NCBI RefSeq assembly: GCF_012034935.1
Contig: NZ_JAATEN010000006.1
Coordinates: forward strand, 279,306 to 343,305
Direction of reading: 5' to 3'
Length of the DNA stretch: 64,000 bases
DNA from: Streptomyces zingiberis
GTDB lineage: Bacteria; Actinomycetota; Actinomycetes; Streptomycetales; Streptomycetaceae
The position numbers and the translations under genes were made by a program. The notes beneath the pieces were generated by a model. The model was not told where the DNA came from. It did not search any database and worked only from the letters and a program-made list of their open reading frames with translations. How positions within the stretch are numbered: the stretch's first letter is position 1; each line of letters opens with the position of its first letter. Below, in pieces: positions 45,857-54,588 of the stretch.

Positions 45857-46913
45857 CGGCGAGCTCGTCCTTCCAGAAGTGGCAGGCGCTGGCGCGGCCG
45901 GGCAGCGGCGTCCCGTCCTCCCCGGTGACCTCGTACAGCGGCGGACGGCGGCGGACGCACACCTCGCGCGCCCGCGGGCAGCGGGGGTGGAACTCACAGC
46001 CGGGCGGGACGCGCCGCAGGTCGGGCGGGAGCCCGCGGACGGCGCGCAGCCCCCGCCCCTTGCGGTCGAGCCGGGGCACGGAGTCCAGCAGGCCGCGGGT
46101 GTACGGGTGCGCGGGGCGCCGGTAGAGCTGGTCCACCGGGGCGGTCTCCATGATCCGCCCGGCGTACATCACCGCGATCCGGTCGGCGACGTCCGCGACG
46201 ACGCCGAGGTCATGGGTGATCAGCACCAGCCCCATGGCGTACTCCTGCCGCAGATCGGCGAGGAGGTCCATCACCTGGGCCTGGACGGTGACGTCCAGGG
46301 CGGTGGTGGGCTCGTCCGCGATGATCAGGTCCGGCTCCAGCGCCAGCGCCATGGCGATCATGATGCGCTGGCGCATCCCGCCGGAGAACTGGTGCGGATA
46401 GTCGTTCACCCGCTGCTTCGCCGCCGGGATCCGCACCCGGTCCATCAGCTCCACGGCCTTGGCCTTGGCGGCCCGCCGGGAGGCGCCGCGGTGCACCTGG
46501 AACATCTCCCCGAGCTGGTCGCCGACGGTGAGCACGGGGTTGAGCGAGGAGAGCGCGTCCTGGAAGATCATCGCCATCCGGGCGCCGCGGATCCTCCGCC
46601 GCTCCTCGCGGGAGGCCCTCAGCAGGTCGCGGCCACGGAAGCGGATCTCCCCGCCGGTGATCCGGCCGGGCGGGGAGTCGAGGATGCCCATGACGGCCTG
46701 CGCGGTCACGGACTTGCCGGAGCCGGACTCGCCCAGCACGGCCAGCGTCTCCCCCGCGTCCACGTGGTACGACACCCCGTTCACGGCGCTGACCGTGCCG
46801 TCCCGGGTGCGGAACTCCACGTGCAGGTCGCGGACGTCCAGCAGCCGCGCGCCGGACGGGCCGTCCCGCTCCGGCGCGGGCCGTTCCCCGTCCCTGGTCC
46901 CGGTCGCGGGCAT
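45840..46913 (-). CDS. Oligopeptide ABC transporter ATPase, OppD type (second copy)
   Basis: 357 residues. Walker [21 protein letters not shown], signature [33 protein letters not shown]-terminal [15 protein letters not shown] and [14 protein letters not shown]. Part of the second five-gene operon, 9 nt after the OppC gene. It contains 222 nt (46252-46473) identical to the third copy (54981-55202), much more than the flanking similarity. Confidence 0.94.
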
Positions 46914-46922
46914 GGCGGCTCC

Positions 46923-48017
46923 TCAGCGCAGTCGGGGGTCGAGGGCGTCGCGCACGGCGTCGCCGAGCATGATGAACGCCAGCACGGTGAGGCTCAGCGC
47001 GCCGGCCGGCCAGAGCAGCATGTGCGGGGCGTTGCGGATCTGCGGGGCCGCGTTGGAGATGTCGATGCCCCAGGAGACGGTCGGCGGGCGCAGCCCGACG
47101 CCGAGGAAGGACAAGGTGGCCTCCAGCGCGATGTAGGTGCCGAGCGCGATGGTGGCGACGACGATCACGGGGGCGACCGCGTTGGGCGCCACATGGCGCA
47201 GCAGCAGCCGGGTGTTGCCGGCGCCGAGCGCCCGGGCGGCCTGGACGTAGTCGGCCTCCTTGGCGGTGAGCACGGCGCCCCGGGCGATGCGCGCGATCTG
47301 CGGCCAGCCCAGCAGCACGATGAAGCCGACCACCGGCCACACCGTCGTGCCCGTCACCACGGAGAGGAAGACCAGCCCGCCGAGGACCACCGGGATGCCG
47401 AAGAAGACGTCCGCGGTCCGGGAGAGCACCGCGTCGGCCCAGCCGCCGAAGAAACCCGCCAGCCCGCCCGCGATCCCGCCGAGCAGCGCCACCCCGAGGG
47501 TGGCGCAGATGCCCACGGTGACGGAGGCGCGGGCGCCGTACACGGTGCGGGCGTAGACGTCGCAGCCCTGGGTGTCGTAGCCGAACGGGTGGCCGGGTTC
47601 GCTGCCCTGCTGGGACTTGCCCAGATCGCAGGCGAGCGGGTCGGTGGAGACGATGAGCTGCGGCCAGAGGGAGATGACCACCAGGAAGAGGATCAGCAGC
47701 GCGGAGACGAGGAAGACGGGGTTGCGGCGCAGCTCCCGCCAGGCGTCGGACCACAGGCTGCGCGGCCGGCCCACGGGGCCGCCGGGGGTCCCGCCGTAGG
47801 GGAGCTCCAGCGCGGCCCCCTCGTCCATGGCGAGGTCGGCGGCGGCGCCGCCGGCGGTGGGGGCGACGGGCCGCCGCGGGTCCGGCGGCTGGGCTCCGGG
47901 CGGCTGGGACCCGGGGCGCTGGGGTCCGGGGCGCTGCGGTTCGGGGCGCTGCGATGCGGGGTCCCGCGGCTCCGGCGGCGGGGACTCGGGCTGCTGGGGT
48001 CCGGGGCCGTCAGGCAT
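46923..48017 (-). CDS. Oligopeptide ABC transporter permease, OppC type (second copy)
   Basis: 364 residues; an unusually long Pro/Gln-rich cytoplasmic N-terminus (about 75 residues, with PQRPGPQRPGSQPPG-like repeats) precedes SLWSDAWRELRRNPVFLVSALLILFLVV. Extracytoplasmic loop with CDLGKSQQGSEPGHPFGYDTQGCD, EAA loop ADYVQAARALGAGNTRLLLRHVAPNA, end DAVRDALDPRLR. The ATG overlaps the OppB stop by 8 nt, so translation is coupled. Confidence 0.93.
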   Translation of the reverse strand: MPDGPGPQQPESPPPEPRDPASQRPEPQRPGPQRPGSQPPGAQPPDPRRPVAPTAGGAAADLAMDEGAALELPYGGTPGGPVGRPRSLWSDAWRELRRNPVFLVSALLILFLVVISLWPQLIVSTDPLACDLGKSQQGSEPGHPFGYDTQGCDVYARTVYGARASVTVGICATLGVALLGGIAGGLAGFFGGWADAVLSRTADVFFGIPVVLGGLVFLSVVTGTTVWPVVGFIVLLGWPQIARIARGAVLTAKEADYVQAARALGAGNTRLLLRHVAPNAVAPVIVVATIALGTYIALEATLSFLGVGLRPPTVSWGIDISNAAPQIRNAPHMLLWPAGALSLTVLAFIMLGDAVRDALDPRLR

Positions 48018-48933
48018 AGCGGATCCTCGGGTCGAGCACGGCGTAGAGCAGGTCCACGGCGAGGTTCGCCAGCAGGAAGACGATCACCAGTACGGTCACG
48101 AACCCGACGACCGTGGGCGCGTTGTTCCGCAGGATGCCCTGGTAGAGCTGGAAGCCGACGCCGTGGATGTTGAAGATCCGCTCGGTGACGATGGCCCCGC
48201 CCATCAGGGCGCCGATGTCGGTGCCGATGAAGGTGACCACGGGGATCAGCGAGTTGCGCAGCAGATGGCGGACGACGACCCGGCGGCGGGGCAGCCCCTT
48301 GGCGATCGCGGTGCGGACGTAGTCGCCGCGGACGTTCTCCGCCACGGAGGTCCGGGTCAGCCGGGTGACGTAGGCGAGGGAGACCAGGGCCAGCACCAGC
48401 CCGGGCAGCAGCAGTTCCTGGAAGGTGGCGTCGGTGGAGACCGACGGGCGGACCAGGCCCCACTTCACGCCGAAGAGGAACTGGAGGAGATAGCCGGTGA
48501 CGAAGGTGGGGACGGAGATGACGATCAGGGTGAGGACGAGCAGCCCGGTGTCCACCGCCCGGCCGCGCCGCAGCCCGCCGGCCACCCCGAGCGCGATCCC
48601 GGCGAGCAGTTCGAACGCGATGGCGATCAGCGTCAGCCGCAGGGTGACGGGGAAGGCCGCGGCCATCAGCTCCAGCACCGGCTGGCCGTTGAACGCGGTC
48701 CCGAAGTCGCCCTGGAAGATCTGCGCCATGTAGTGCCCGTACTGCTTCCACAGCGGCTGGTCGAGGTAGAGCTCGCGGCGGATGCGGGCGGCGGTGGCCG
48801 GGTCGGGCGCGCGGTCGCCGAAGAGCGCCGCGACGGGGTCGCCGAGCGCGTACACCATGACGAAGATCAGGAACGTGCTGCCGATGAACACCGGGATCAT
48901 CTGGAGCAGCCGCCGGATCACATAGCGTCCCAT
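48010..48933 (-). CDS. Oligopeptide ABC transporter permease, OppB type (second copy)
   Basis: 307 residues, six helices; opens GRYVIRRLLQMIPVFIGSTFLIFVMVYALGDP. EAA loop DYVRTAIAKGLPRRRVVVRHLLRNSLIP; ends DLLYAVLDPRIRYA. ATG with GGAG 5 nt upstream. First permease after the SBP gene, 107 nt downstream of it. Shares the RRRVVVRHL variant of the EAA loop with the third copy, not with the plus-strand operon. Confidence 0.94.
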   Translation of the reverse strand: MGRYVIRRLLQMIPVFIGSTFLIFVMVYALGDPVAALFGDRAPDPATAARIRRELYLDQPLWKQYGHYMAQIFQGDFGTAFNGQPVLELMAAAFPVTLRLTLIAIAFELLAGIALGVAGGLRRGRAVDTGLLVLTLIVISVPTFVTGYLLQFLFGVKWGLVRPSVSTDATFQELLLPGLVLALVSLAYVTRLTRTSVAENVRGDYVRTAIAKGLPRRRVVVRHLLRNSLIPVVTFIGTDIGALMGGAIVTERIFNIHGVGFQLYQGILRNNAPTVVGFVTVLVIVFLLANLAVDLLYAVLDPRIRYA

Positions 48934-49040
48934 CAGGGCTCCGGTGGTCGTGGTCCGGTGTCGGTGGTCCGCCGGTGGGGCGGAGCCGGGGCCTCGTCCG
49001 CGGGGCCCCGGCCGCGCCGCCGGTCGTCTCTACGGGCCCG

Positions 49041-50675
49041 TCAGCCCACCGTGATCTGGTCGTAGACGGGGACGCTGAACGGGTTGAGCTTCACGTCGGA
49101 CAGACGGCTGGCGTACCCGGCGGTGCCGTTCTGGTACCAGAGCGGGATCGCGGGCATCTGCTCGGCGAGCACCTTCTCGGCGTCCTGGAAGGTGGTGACG
49201 GCCTTCTTGGTGTCGTTCTCGGCGTTGGCCTTGTCGACCAGGTCGTCGAAGGTCCGGTTGGACCACTTGCCGTCGTTGGAGGAGGCGTTCGTGTAGTAGA
49301 GCGGCTGGAGGAAGTTCTGGATCAGCGGGTAGTCCATCTGCCAGCCGGCCCGGAAGGGCCCCGGCATCGACTGGTCGGCGATCTTGTTGCGGTAGTCGGC
49401 GAAGGTGCCCACCGGATTGACCGTGCACGCCTTCCGCTTGCCGAGCGCGTTGTTGATGCTGTTGCACACGGCGTCCAGCCACTGGCGGTGCGATCCGGTG
49501 TCCACGTTGGAGGTGAGCTGGATCTTCCCGCCGGGGAGCCCGCCCGCCCCCTCGATCAGCTTCTTCGCGGCCTTCGGGTCGTAGACGCAGGCGTCCCCGC
49601 AGATGTCCTTCTTGTAGCCGCCGTCCTTGCCGAGCACCGGCGAGGTCCAGTCGGTGGCGGGGGTGCGGGTGGAGGCGAAGATCTGCTTGGTGATCTGCTC
49701 GCGGTCGATCGCCCGGGAGATGCCCTTCCGCAGGTCCTCCTTCCCCTGGCCCCACTGCGGGTCGTAGAAGGGGAAGGCCAGGGTCTGGATGATGCCGGCC
49801 GGCTGGTTGATGTAGCGCTTGCCGAGGTCCGTCTTGACGTTCTTGAGCTGGGAGGCCGGGATGTCGTCGACGAGGTCGAGGTTGCCGGAGAGCAGATCGG
49901 TGTAGGCGGCGTTGTTGTCGGTGTAGACCTTGAGGTCCACGCCGTCGTTCTTGGCCCGGTCGGGCCCCTGGTAGCCGCTCCACTTCCGCAGCTTCATCAC
50001 CGAGCCCTTGTCGTAGGACTCCACCCGGTAGGGGCCGTTGCCGACCGGCTTCTTCACCCAGGCGGCGTGGTCGTCGTAGAACGCCCGGGGGAGCGGGGCG
50101 AAGGCGTTGTAGCCGAGGGTGTCGGGCCAGGTGGAGAACTTCTGGCGGAGGGTGACGGTGAACGTCCGGTCGTCCTTCACCTTCAGCCCGGAGAGGGTCT
50201 TGGCGGTCGGCTTGCCCTGCTCCGGGTGGACGGCGTCATAGCCCTCGATGTACTCGAAGAAGTACGCGTTCTTCTGGGCGTTGTCGAGGTTGGCCCCGTA
50301 GTTCCAGGCGTCCACGAACGACGCGGCGGTGATCTTCTCGCCGTTGCTGAACTTCCACCCCTTCTTGATCTTCACGGTGAAGTGCTGCGAGTCGTTCGTG
50401 CTGACGCTCTCCGCGACCATGTCCTTGGCCTGCCCGGTGTCCGGGTCGTACCGCTTGAGACCGCGGAAGATCATGTCGAGGACCTTGCCGCCCTGCACCT
50501 CGTTGGTGTTGGCCGGCTCCAGCGGATTCTGCGGATCGCCCCAGGACGAGCTGAGGACACCTCCCCCGCCTCCGCCACCGCCGCCACTGGATCCGGTGCT
50601 CCCGCCGCAGGCGGTCGCCGCCAGCGCGACGACGGTCACGCAGACGGCCCACCGGGCGTACGCGGCTCCGCGCAT
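49041..50675 (-). CDS. Oligopeptide-binding lipoprotein, SBP family 5 (second copy)
   Basis: 544 residues; GAGGAGG precedes ATG 50675. Signal AVCVTVVALAATACGG gives a lipobox Cys near residue 23, followed by a Gly-rich linker. SBP_bac_5 features: NTNEVQGGKVLDMIFRGL, KKGWKFSNGEKITAASFVDAWNYG, KPVGNGPYRVE, LRKGISRAIDREQI. N-terminus MRGA and ribosome site closely match the third copy, showing common origin. Expected to deliver oligopeptides to the two permeases downstream. Confidence 0.94.
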   Translation of the reverse strand: MRGAAYARWAVCVTVVALAATACGGSTGSSGGGGGGGGGVLSSSWGDPQNPLEPANTNEVQGGKVLDMIFRGLKRYDPDTGQAKDMVAESVSTNDSQHFTVKIKKGWKFSNGEKITAASFVDAWNYGANLDNAQKNAYFFEYIEGYDAVHPEQGKPTAKTLSGLKVKDDRTFTVTLRQKFSTWPDTLGYNAFAPLPRAFYDDHAAWVKKPVGNGPYRVESYDKGSVMKLRKWSGYQGPDRAKNDGVDLKVYTDNNAAYTDLLSGNLDLVDDIPASQLKNVKTDLGKRYINQPAGIIQTLAFPFYDPQWGQGKEDLRKGISRAIDREQITKQIFASTRTPATDWTSPVLGKDGGYKKDICGDACVYDPKAAKKLIEGAGGLPGGKIQLTSNVDTGSHRQWLDAVCNSINNALGKRKACTVNPVGTFADYRNKIADQSMPGPFRAGWQMDYPLIQNFLQPLYYTNASSNDGKWSNRTFDDLVDKANAENDTKKAVTTFQDAEKVLAEQMPAIPLWYQNGTAGYASRLSDVKLNPFSVPVYDQITVG

Positions 50676-50851
50676 TGGCTGCCTCCTCGGTCGGGAACGG
50701 GCGGCGCCCGGAGAAGGGACGCCAGTCCCATCCGACCCCAGCCCACCCACCCCCGCACCCCGGCATCGGCCGTTAGCGTGGCCCCGCCCCCACCCGGGCC
50801 GCCGGCGGAGGGCGTCAGCCCGGCCGGCTCGACCGTCCTGTCCGCGGGGGT

Positions 50852-51271
50852 CTACCCGACCACGGACGACGGGACGGCCGGGCGCCCCGGGCCGAGTTTC
50901 GTCAGGACCCGCTCGCGGAGCAGTGCGTACTCCTCACGGAGCCTGCGCCACTCCGCGACGGGAGGCCGGGCCACGACGACCCCGCCGACCACGGTCTCCT
51001 CCGGCCCGAACTGTTCCCGGGTGAGATCGATCTCCACGCCCGCACCCAGGCGGTTCCACCAGTGGTAGTCCACGCGCTCCCCGTTCACGTGGACCTCCCC
51101 CCGGATCAGCTCACCACCCAGCAGGTCGTTGAGCACCATGGCCGTCACCCCGCACTGGTCCCGGGCGGGATTCTCCGGGGTCCAGCGTGAGCGGTACTCG
51201 GGCGTGCAGGTCTCTGCGCCCCAGCTGTCGCGGACGGCACGTTCGAGGTCGGTGAGCAGCAGCGTCGTCAT
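50852..51271 (-). CDS. YunG-like conserved protein
   Basis: 139 residues from ATG 51271 with GGGAGGA about 9 nt upstream; the longer frame adds shadow. Core RDSWGAETCTPEYRSRWTPENPARDQCGVTAMVLNDLLGGEL with Cys (in DQCGVTA), then GERVDYHWWNRLGAGVEIDLTREQFG. The conserved Cys, His and Asp/Glu recall a cysteine-protease-like (YunG) family of unknown activity; the family name is from memory. Not coupled to neighbours; 97 nt from the DUF397 gene on the same strand. Confidence 0.8.
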   Translation of the reverse strand: MTTLLLTDLERAVRDSWGAETCTPEYRSRWTPENPARDQCGVTAMVLNDLLGGELIRGEVHVNGERVDYHWWNRLGAGVEIDLTREQFGPEETVVGGVVVARPPVAEWRRLREEYALLRERVLTKLGPGRPAVPSSVVG

Positions 51272-51368
51272 GCGGGAGATCCTCCCAGCGGGCACTGACA
51301 ACCAGCCGCGAGATCCTCCGCGCGGGGAAGCCATGGGCTCCGTGGCGGGCGTCCGCCGGGCCCTGCTC

Positions 51369-51725
51369 TCAGTGGTCCGTCGCCGGACTCCGCCCGTCCG
51401 CCATGAACCCGTCCACCCAGGCGCGCTCCGCCGCGGTGGGCGGCGGGAGCTGCGAGACCACCTCGTCCGCCGCGGCGAGCCCCGCGCCGAGTTTCGCCTC
51501 TCTCGGGGCCGGCCCGTCCCCGTCCGTGCCCGGTATTCCGTCGAACTCGCCGGCCTTGATCCCGGCCAGCAGGCCACGGAACGATGCGGGCGTGGTGGAC
51601 AGAACGGTGCCCGGATCGTCGCTCTCCCGGAGGAGGGGGATTCCCTCGCGATCGGAGGCGACCTCTACGCAATTGGCGGCCTCACCGGAACTGAAGGTGG
51701 ACTTCTGCCACCGGAGGGGGGTCAT
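51369..51725 (-). CDS. DUF397 domain protein with C-terminal extension
   Basis: 118 residues. LRWQKSTFSSGEAANCVEVASDREGIPLLRES is the DUF397 signature (WxKSSySs..g.CVEVA...v.vRDS), followed by TPASFRGLLAGIKAGEFDG. The family is normally about 60-80 residues; here about 45 extra residues (PREAKLGAGLAAADEVVSQLPPPTAAERAWVDGFMAD) follow. Its ATG overlaps the stop of the HTH gene (ATGA). DUF397 proteins (BldB-like and WhiJ-associated) modulate the paired HTH regulator; here the pair is likely co-translated. Confidence 0.93.
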   Translation of the reverse strand: MTPLRWQKSTFSSGEAANCVEVASDREGIPLLRESDDPGTVLSTTPASFRGLLAGIKAGEFDGIPGTDGDGPAPREAKLGAGLAAADEVVSQLPPPTAAERAWVDGFMADGRSPATDH

Positions 51726-52633
51726 GCGCGGCCTCTCTTCTGGAGGAGTGGATAGAGAAGATGCTGGACAAGCCCGAGCGAATCTTTCTCCCTGCGTCCT
51801 TCGGGTACAGCATCAGCATCGATCGGCGGCAGGGCAAGCTTCCTCAACTGCTCGAAAGAGTCGCGGTATTCGGCGGTCATCTCCTGGATGTCGATGAAAC
51901 GCGAGCCACCGAGCTGATCGGTCAGAACCGTGTCGAGTTCGGGCACGGCGGACCGGGCCCAGAGGAAGGCATGGCTGCTCAGCGCCACCCTCCCCTCGGC
52001 CTCCAGTGGAAACACCTGGATGGTCACATTCGGCAGGCGTGACATCTCGATCAGCCGGAGCAACTGATCGCGCATCACGGCCTCACCACCGTAGAGAACG
52101 CGGAGCGCTGCCTCATGGATGATCGCGTGATATTCCGGTCCACGTCCACCGGTGAGCACGCTCTGTCGGTTGATCCTGAACTCGACCGCATGAGCGCGGC
52201 CTCGGGGCTCGCTCGGCACATAGCCGCTCTCGTGGACCGCACGCGCGTAGGCCTCGGTCTGAAGCAGCCCCGGGACAAGAAGGAGTTCGTAGTTGTGCAG
52301 ACCGGATGCCCCCGCCTCCAGTTCGGCCAGGTCGAGGTGGGAGGCGCCCAGCACCTTGCGATAGTCGGTCCACCAGCCTTTGCCGGTCGACCGCCCCATG
52401 CCGATGAGCGCCTCCACCAAGGGCGAATCCTTGACCCCGGCGCGGTCCGCCAGGAGGTGGAGCCGTTCCTCCGTCAGACCCGTCTTCCCGGCCTCGATGT
52501 TGCTGAGGTGCGGTTGTTTGATGCCCAGCAGGCCGGCGGCGTCGGTCGAGCTCAGACCGGCCCGCTCACGTAGACGGCGCACCTCCTCGCCGAAACGGCG
52601 TTGCCGGTAGGTGGGGTTGAGCCTCAGCGCCAC
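51722..52633 (-). CDS. WhiJ-type helix-turn-helix regulator with DUF5753
   Basis: 303 residues from GTG 52633 (GAGGAGGAC upstream). An XRE-type HTH (about 15-70) reads FGEEVRRLRERAGLSSTDAAGLLGIKQPHLSNIEAGKTGL. A DUF5753 sensor domain (about 110-290) follows with LLVPGLLQTEAYARAV, FRINRQSVL, YHAIIHEAALRVLYGG and TIQVFPLEAEG. These streptomycete regulators repress development or antibiotic genes until antagonised by their DUF397 partner. Codon use is less GC-biased than in surrounding genes, which suggests acquisition. Divergent from the HATPase gene. Confidence 0.95.
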   Translation of the reverse strand: MALRLNPTYRQRRFGEEVRRLRERAGLSSTDAAGLLGIKQPHLSNIEAGKTGLTEERLHLLADRAGVKDSPLVEALIGMGRSTGKGWWTDYRKVLGASHLDLAELEAGASGLHNYELLLVPGLLQTEAYARAVHESGYVPSEPRGRAHAVEFRINRQSVLTGGRGPEYHAIIHEAALRVLYGGEAVMRDQLLRLIEMSRLPNVTIQVFPLEAEGRVALSSHAFLWARSAVPELDTVLTDQLGGSRFIDIQEMTAEYRDSFEQLRKLALPPIDADAVPEGRREKDSLGLVQHLLYPLLQKRGRA

Positions 52634-52714
52634 GCGTCCTCCTCGATGACGCGGCACAGTCTTGTGCACCGGCTCCGGGGCGGTCCATCGGCGTTCACTC
52701 TTTCGTGGCGAGCG

Positions 52715-52744
52715 TTGAATACCTAACCCCACAGTCTCTACGTT
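52715..52744 (+). promoter_or_regulatory. Candidate promoter of the HATPase gene
   Basis: TTGAAT at 52715-52720, 18-nt spacer, TACGTT at 52739-52744; leads to a ~45-nt leader with GGAGGT before the ATG at 52797. It lies in the spacer shared with the WhiJ-type gene. Confidence 0.5.
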
Positions 52745-52796
52745 GGGTGTGGCGCCAGTCACGCACCGTCCGCACTCGCGACCGGAGGTCGCCGCC

Positions 52797-53237
52797 ATGC
52801 ACACCCCTCAAGAGCCCTGGTCCTACGGCCTGTTCGTCCCGCACGACCCCAGAGCCGCCGGTGTCGTCCGCGCCACACTGCGGGCCGCCCTCCGGGCCGC
52901 CCGGCTGGACTGCTTTGTGGACCCGGCCGAGCTGCTCGTCAGTGAACTGACCACCAACGCCTACCGGCACGCCGGCGGGGATGCCTTCATCTCCTTCGAC
53001 TGGGCCCCGGACCGCCTCCGCGTCTCCGTGTGGGACCCGAGCCCGGAACTGCCGGAGGCGCTGCGTACCGTTCCCCCTCCTCACACCGCCCCCGTTGGCG
53101 ATGAGTCCGAGAGCGGTCGCGGGCTGGCGCTCCTGCGGTGCTTCGCCGACGAGTGGGGCGCGTACGGGACACACGGGCCCTGGGGCGCGAGGCCGGAGAT
53201 CACCGGCAAGGTCGTGTGGTTCGGCCTCAAGGCGTGA
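52797..53237 (+). CDS. RsbW/SpoIIAB-like ATP-binding protein (HATPase_c)
   Basis: 146 residues; GGAGGT 6 nt before ATG. GHKL ATPase motifs: N-box ELLVSELTTNAYRHAGG, G1 VWDPSPELP, G2 SGRGLALLRCFADEWG. Such small kinases sit next to WhiJ/DUF397 pairs (abaA/whiJ-type loci) throughout streptomycetes and may act as anti-sigma-like regulators. The full cassette here is HATPase - HTH - DUF397, with HATPase divergent. Confidence 0.94.
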   Translation: MHTPQEPWSYGLFVPHDPRAAGVVRATLRAALRAARLDCFVDPAELLVSELTTNAYRHAGGDAFISFDWAPDRLRVSVWDPSPELPEALRTVPPPHTAPVGDESESGRGLALLRCFADEWGAYGTHGPWGARPEITGKVVWFGLKA

Positions 53238-53277
53238 GGGACGACGCTCCGCGCCCGGGGAGCGCCGGGAACGCGTT

Positions 53278-53306
53278 CGGCCCCGGTCCCCGGGGGACCG
53301 GGGCCG
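53278..53306. terminator. Strong bidirectional terminator hairpin
   Basis: CGGCCCCGGTCCCC (53278-53291) pairs perfectly with 53293-53306; the flanking GCGTT/AACGC extends it. It lies between the convergent HATPase gene and the third transporter operon. Confidence 0.8.
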
Positions 53307-53406
53307 GGGCCGAACGCTTCAGGCCGGGTCGGACGTGCACCGCCTCACGCAGGGGCAGCCTCAAGGCATGGAGCCTCAGGCGCGGATCACCCCACGCATG
53401 GGCACC

Positions 53407-54588
53407 TCACGCATGCACCACGTCCTTCTCCTCCGCGAAGTGGCAGGCCGACTCGTGTGCCGCCGGGCCGTCCGAGCCCTGGAAGCGCTCCGGGACGGCG
53501 AGCAGCGGCACCTCCTCCGCGCACTTGTCCTGCGCCTTCCAGCAGCGGGTGCGGAAGCGGCAGCCCGAGGGCGGGTTCGCCGGGGACGGGACGTCACCGG
53601 TGAGCAGGATCCGCTCGCGGCCCTCGCGCATCGACGGGTCCGGCACCGGTACGGCGGAGAGCAGCGCCTGGGTGTACGGGTGGGTGGGGTGGTCGTAGAT
53701 CTGCTCGTCGGTGCCGATCTCGGCCATCTTGCCCAGGTACATGACCCCGACCCGGTCCGAGATGTGCCGGACGATGGAGAGGTCGTGCGCGATGAAGATG
53801 TAGGAGAGGTTGAACTCGTCCTGGAGCTTCTCCATCAGGTTGATCACCTGCGCCTGGACGGAGACGTCCAGCGCCGAGACCGGCTCGTCGCAGATGATGA
53901 CCTCGGGGTTGAGGGCGAGACCGCGCGCGATGCCGATGCGCTGCCGCTGACCGCCGGAGAACTGGTGCGGGTAGCGGTTGATGTACTCCGGGTTGAGCCC
54001 GACGACGTCCAGCAGCTCCCGCACCCGCCGGCGCCGGTCGCCCTTGGGCGCCACCTCGGGGTGGATCTCGAACGGCTCGCCGATGATGTCACCGACGGTC
54101 ATCCGCGGGTTGAGCGAGGTGTAGGGGTCCTGGAAGACCATCTGGATGTTGCGGCGGACCGCCTTCAGCGCCCGCCCCGACAGCCGGGTGATGTCCTGGC
54201 CCTTGTAGAAGACCTCGCCCGCGGTGGCGCGTTCGAGGGTCATCAGCAGCTTCGCCACGGTCGACTTGCCGCAGCCGGACTCCCCCACGATGCCGAGGGT
54301 CTCGCCCTGGTGCAGGTCGAAGGAGATGCCGTCGACGGCCTTGACGGCGCCGATCTGCCTCTTGAAGAGGATGCCCTGGGTCAGCGGGAAGTGCTTGACC
54401 AGATTGCGCACCTGGAGGATCGGCTCACCGCGCTCGACGGGGGCCTCGATGGCCGCCACGACCTCGGCGGTCTCGTCCGCCTCTCCGGCCGCGGCCGTGT
54501 GGGCGGCGGTCCGGTCCGCCTCGGCGGCGGACCCGGAACCGACCGTGGGGGCGCCCGTGGCCTCGTCCTTCTTGCCGAGCTCAGCCAT
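53407..54588 (-). CDS. Oligopeptide ABC transporter ATPase, OppF type (third copy)
   Basis: 393 residues. Acidic Ala/Glu-rich N-terminus (about 55 residues), then KHFPLTQGILFKRQIG, Walker [51 protein letters not shown] and the [14 protein letters not shown] cluster. ATG overlaps the OppD stop by 8 nt. Codons are slightly less GC-rich than in the second copy, but the protein is close to it. Confidence 0.94.
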   Translation of the reverse strand: MAELGKKDEATGAPTVGSGSAAEADRTAAHTAAAGEADETAEVVAAIEAPVERGEPILQVRNLVKHFPLTQGILFKRQIGAVKAVDGISFDLHQGETLGIVGESGCGKSTVAKLLMTLERATAGEVFYKGQDITRLSGRALKAVRRNIQMVFQDPYTSLNPRMTVGDIIGEPFEIHPEVAPKGDRRRRVRELLDVVGLNPEYINRYPHQFSGGQRQRIGIARGLALNPEVIICDEPVSALDVSVQAQVINLMEKLQDEFNLSYIFIAHDLSIVRHISDRVGVMYLGKMAEIGTDEQIYDHPTHPYTQALLSAVPVPDPSMREGRERILLTGDVPSPANPPSGCRFRTRCWKAQDKCAEEVPLLAVPERFQGSDGPAAHESACHFAEEKDVVHA

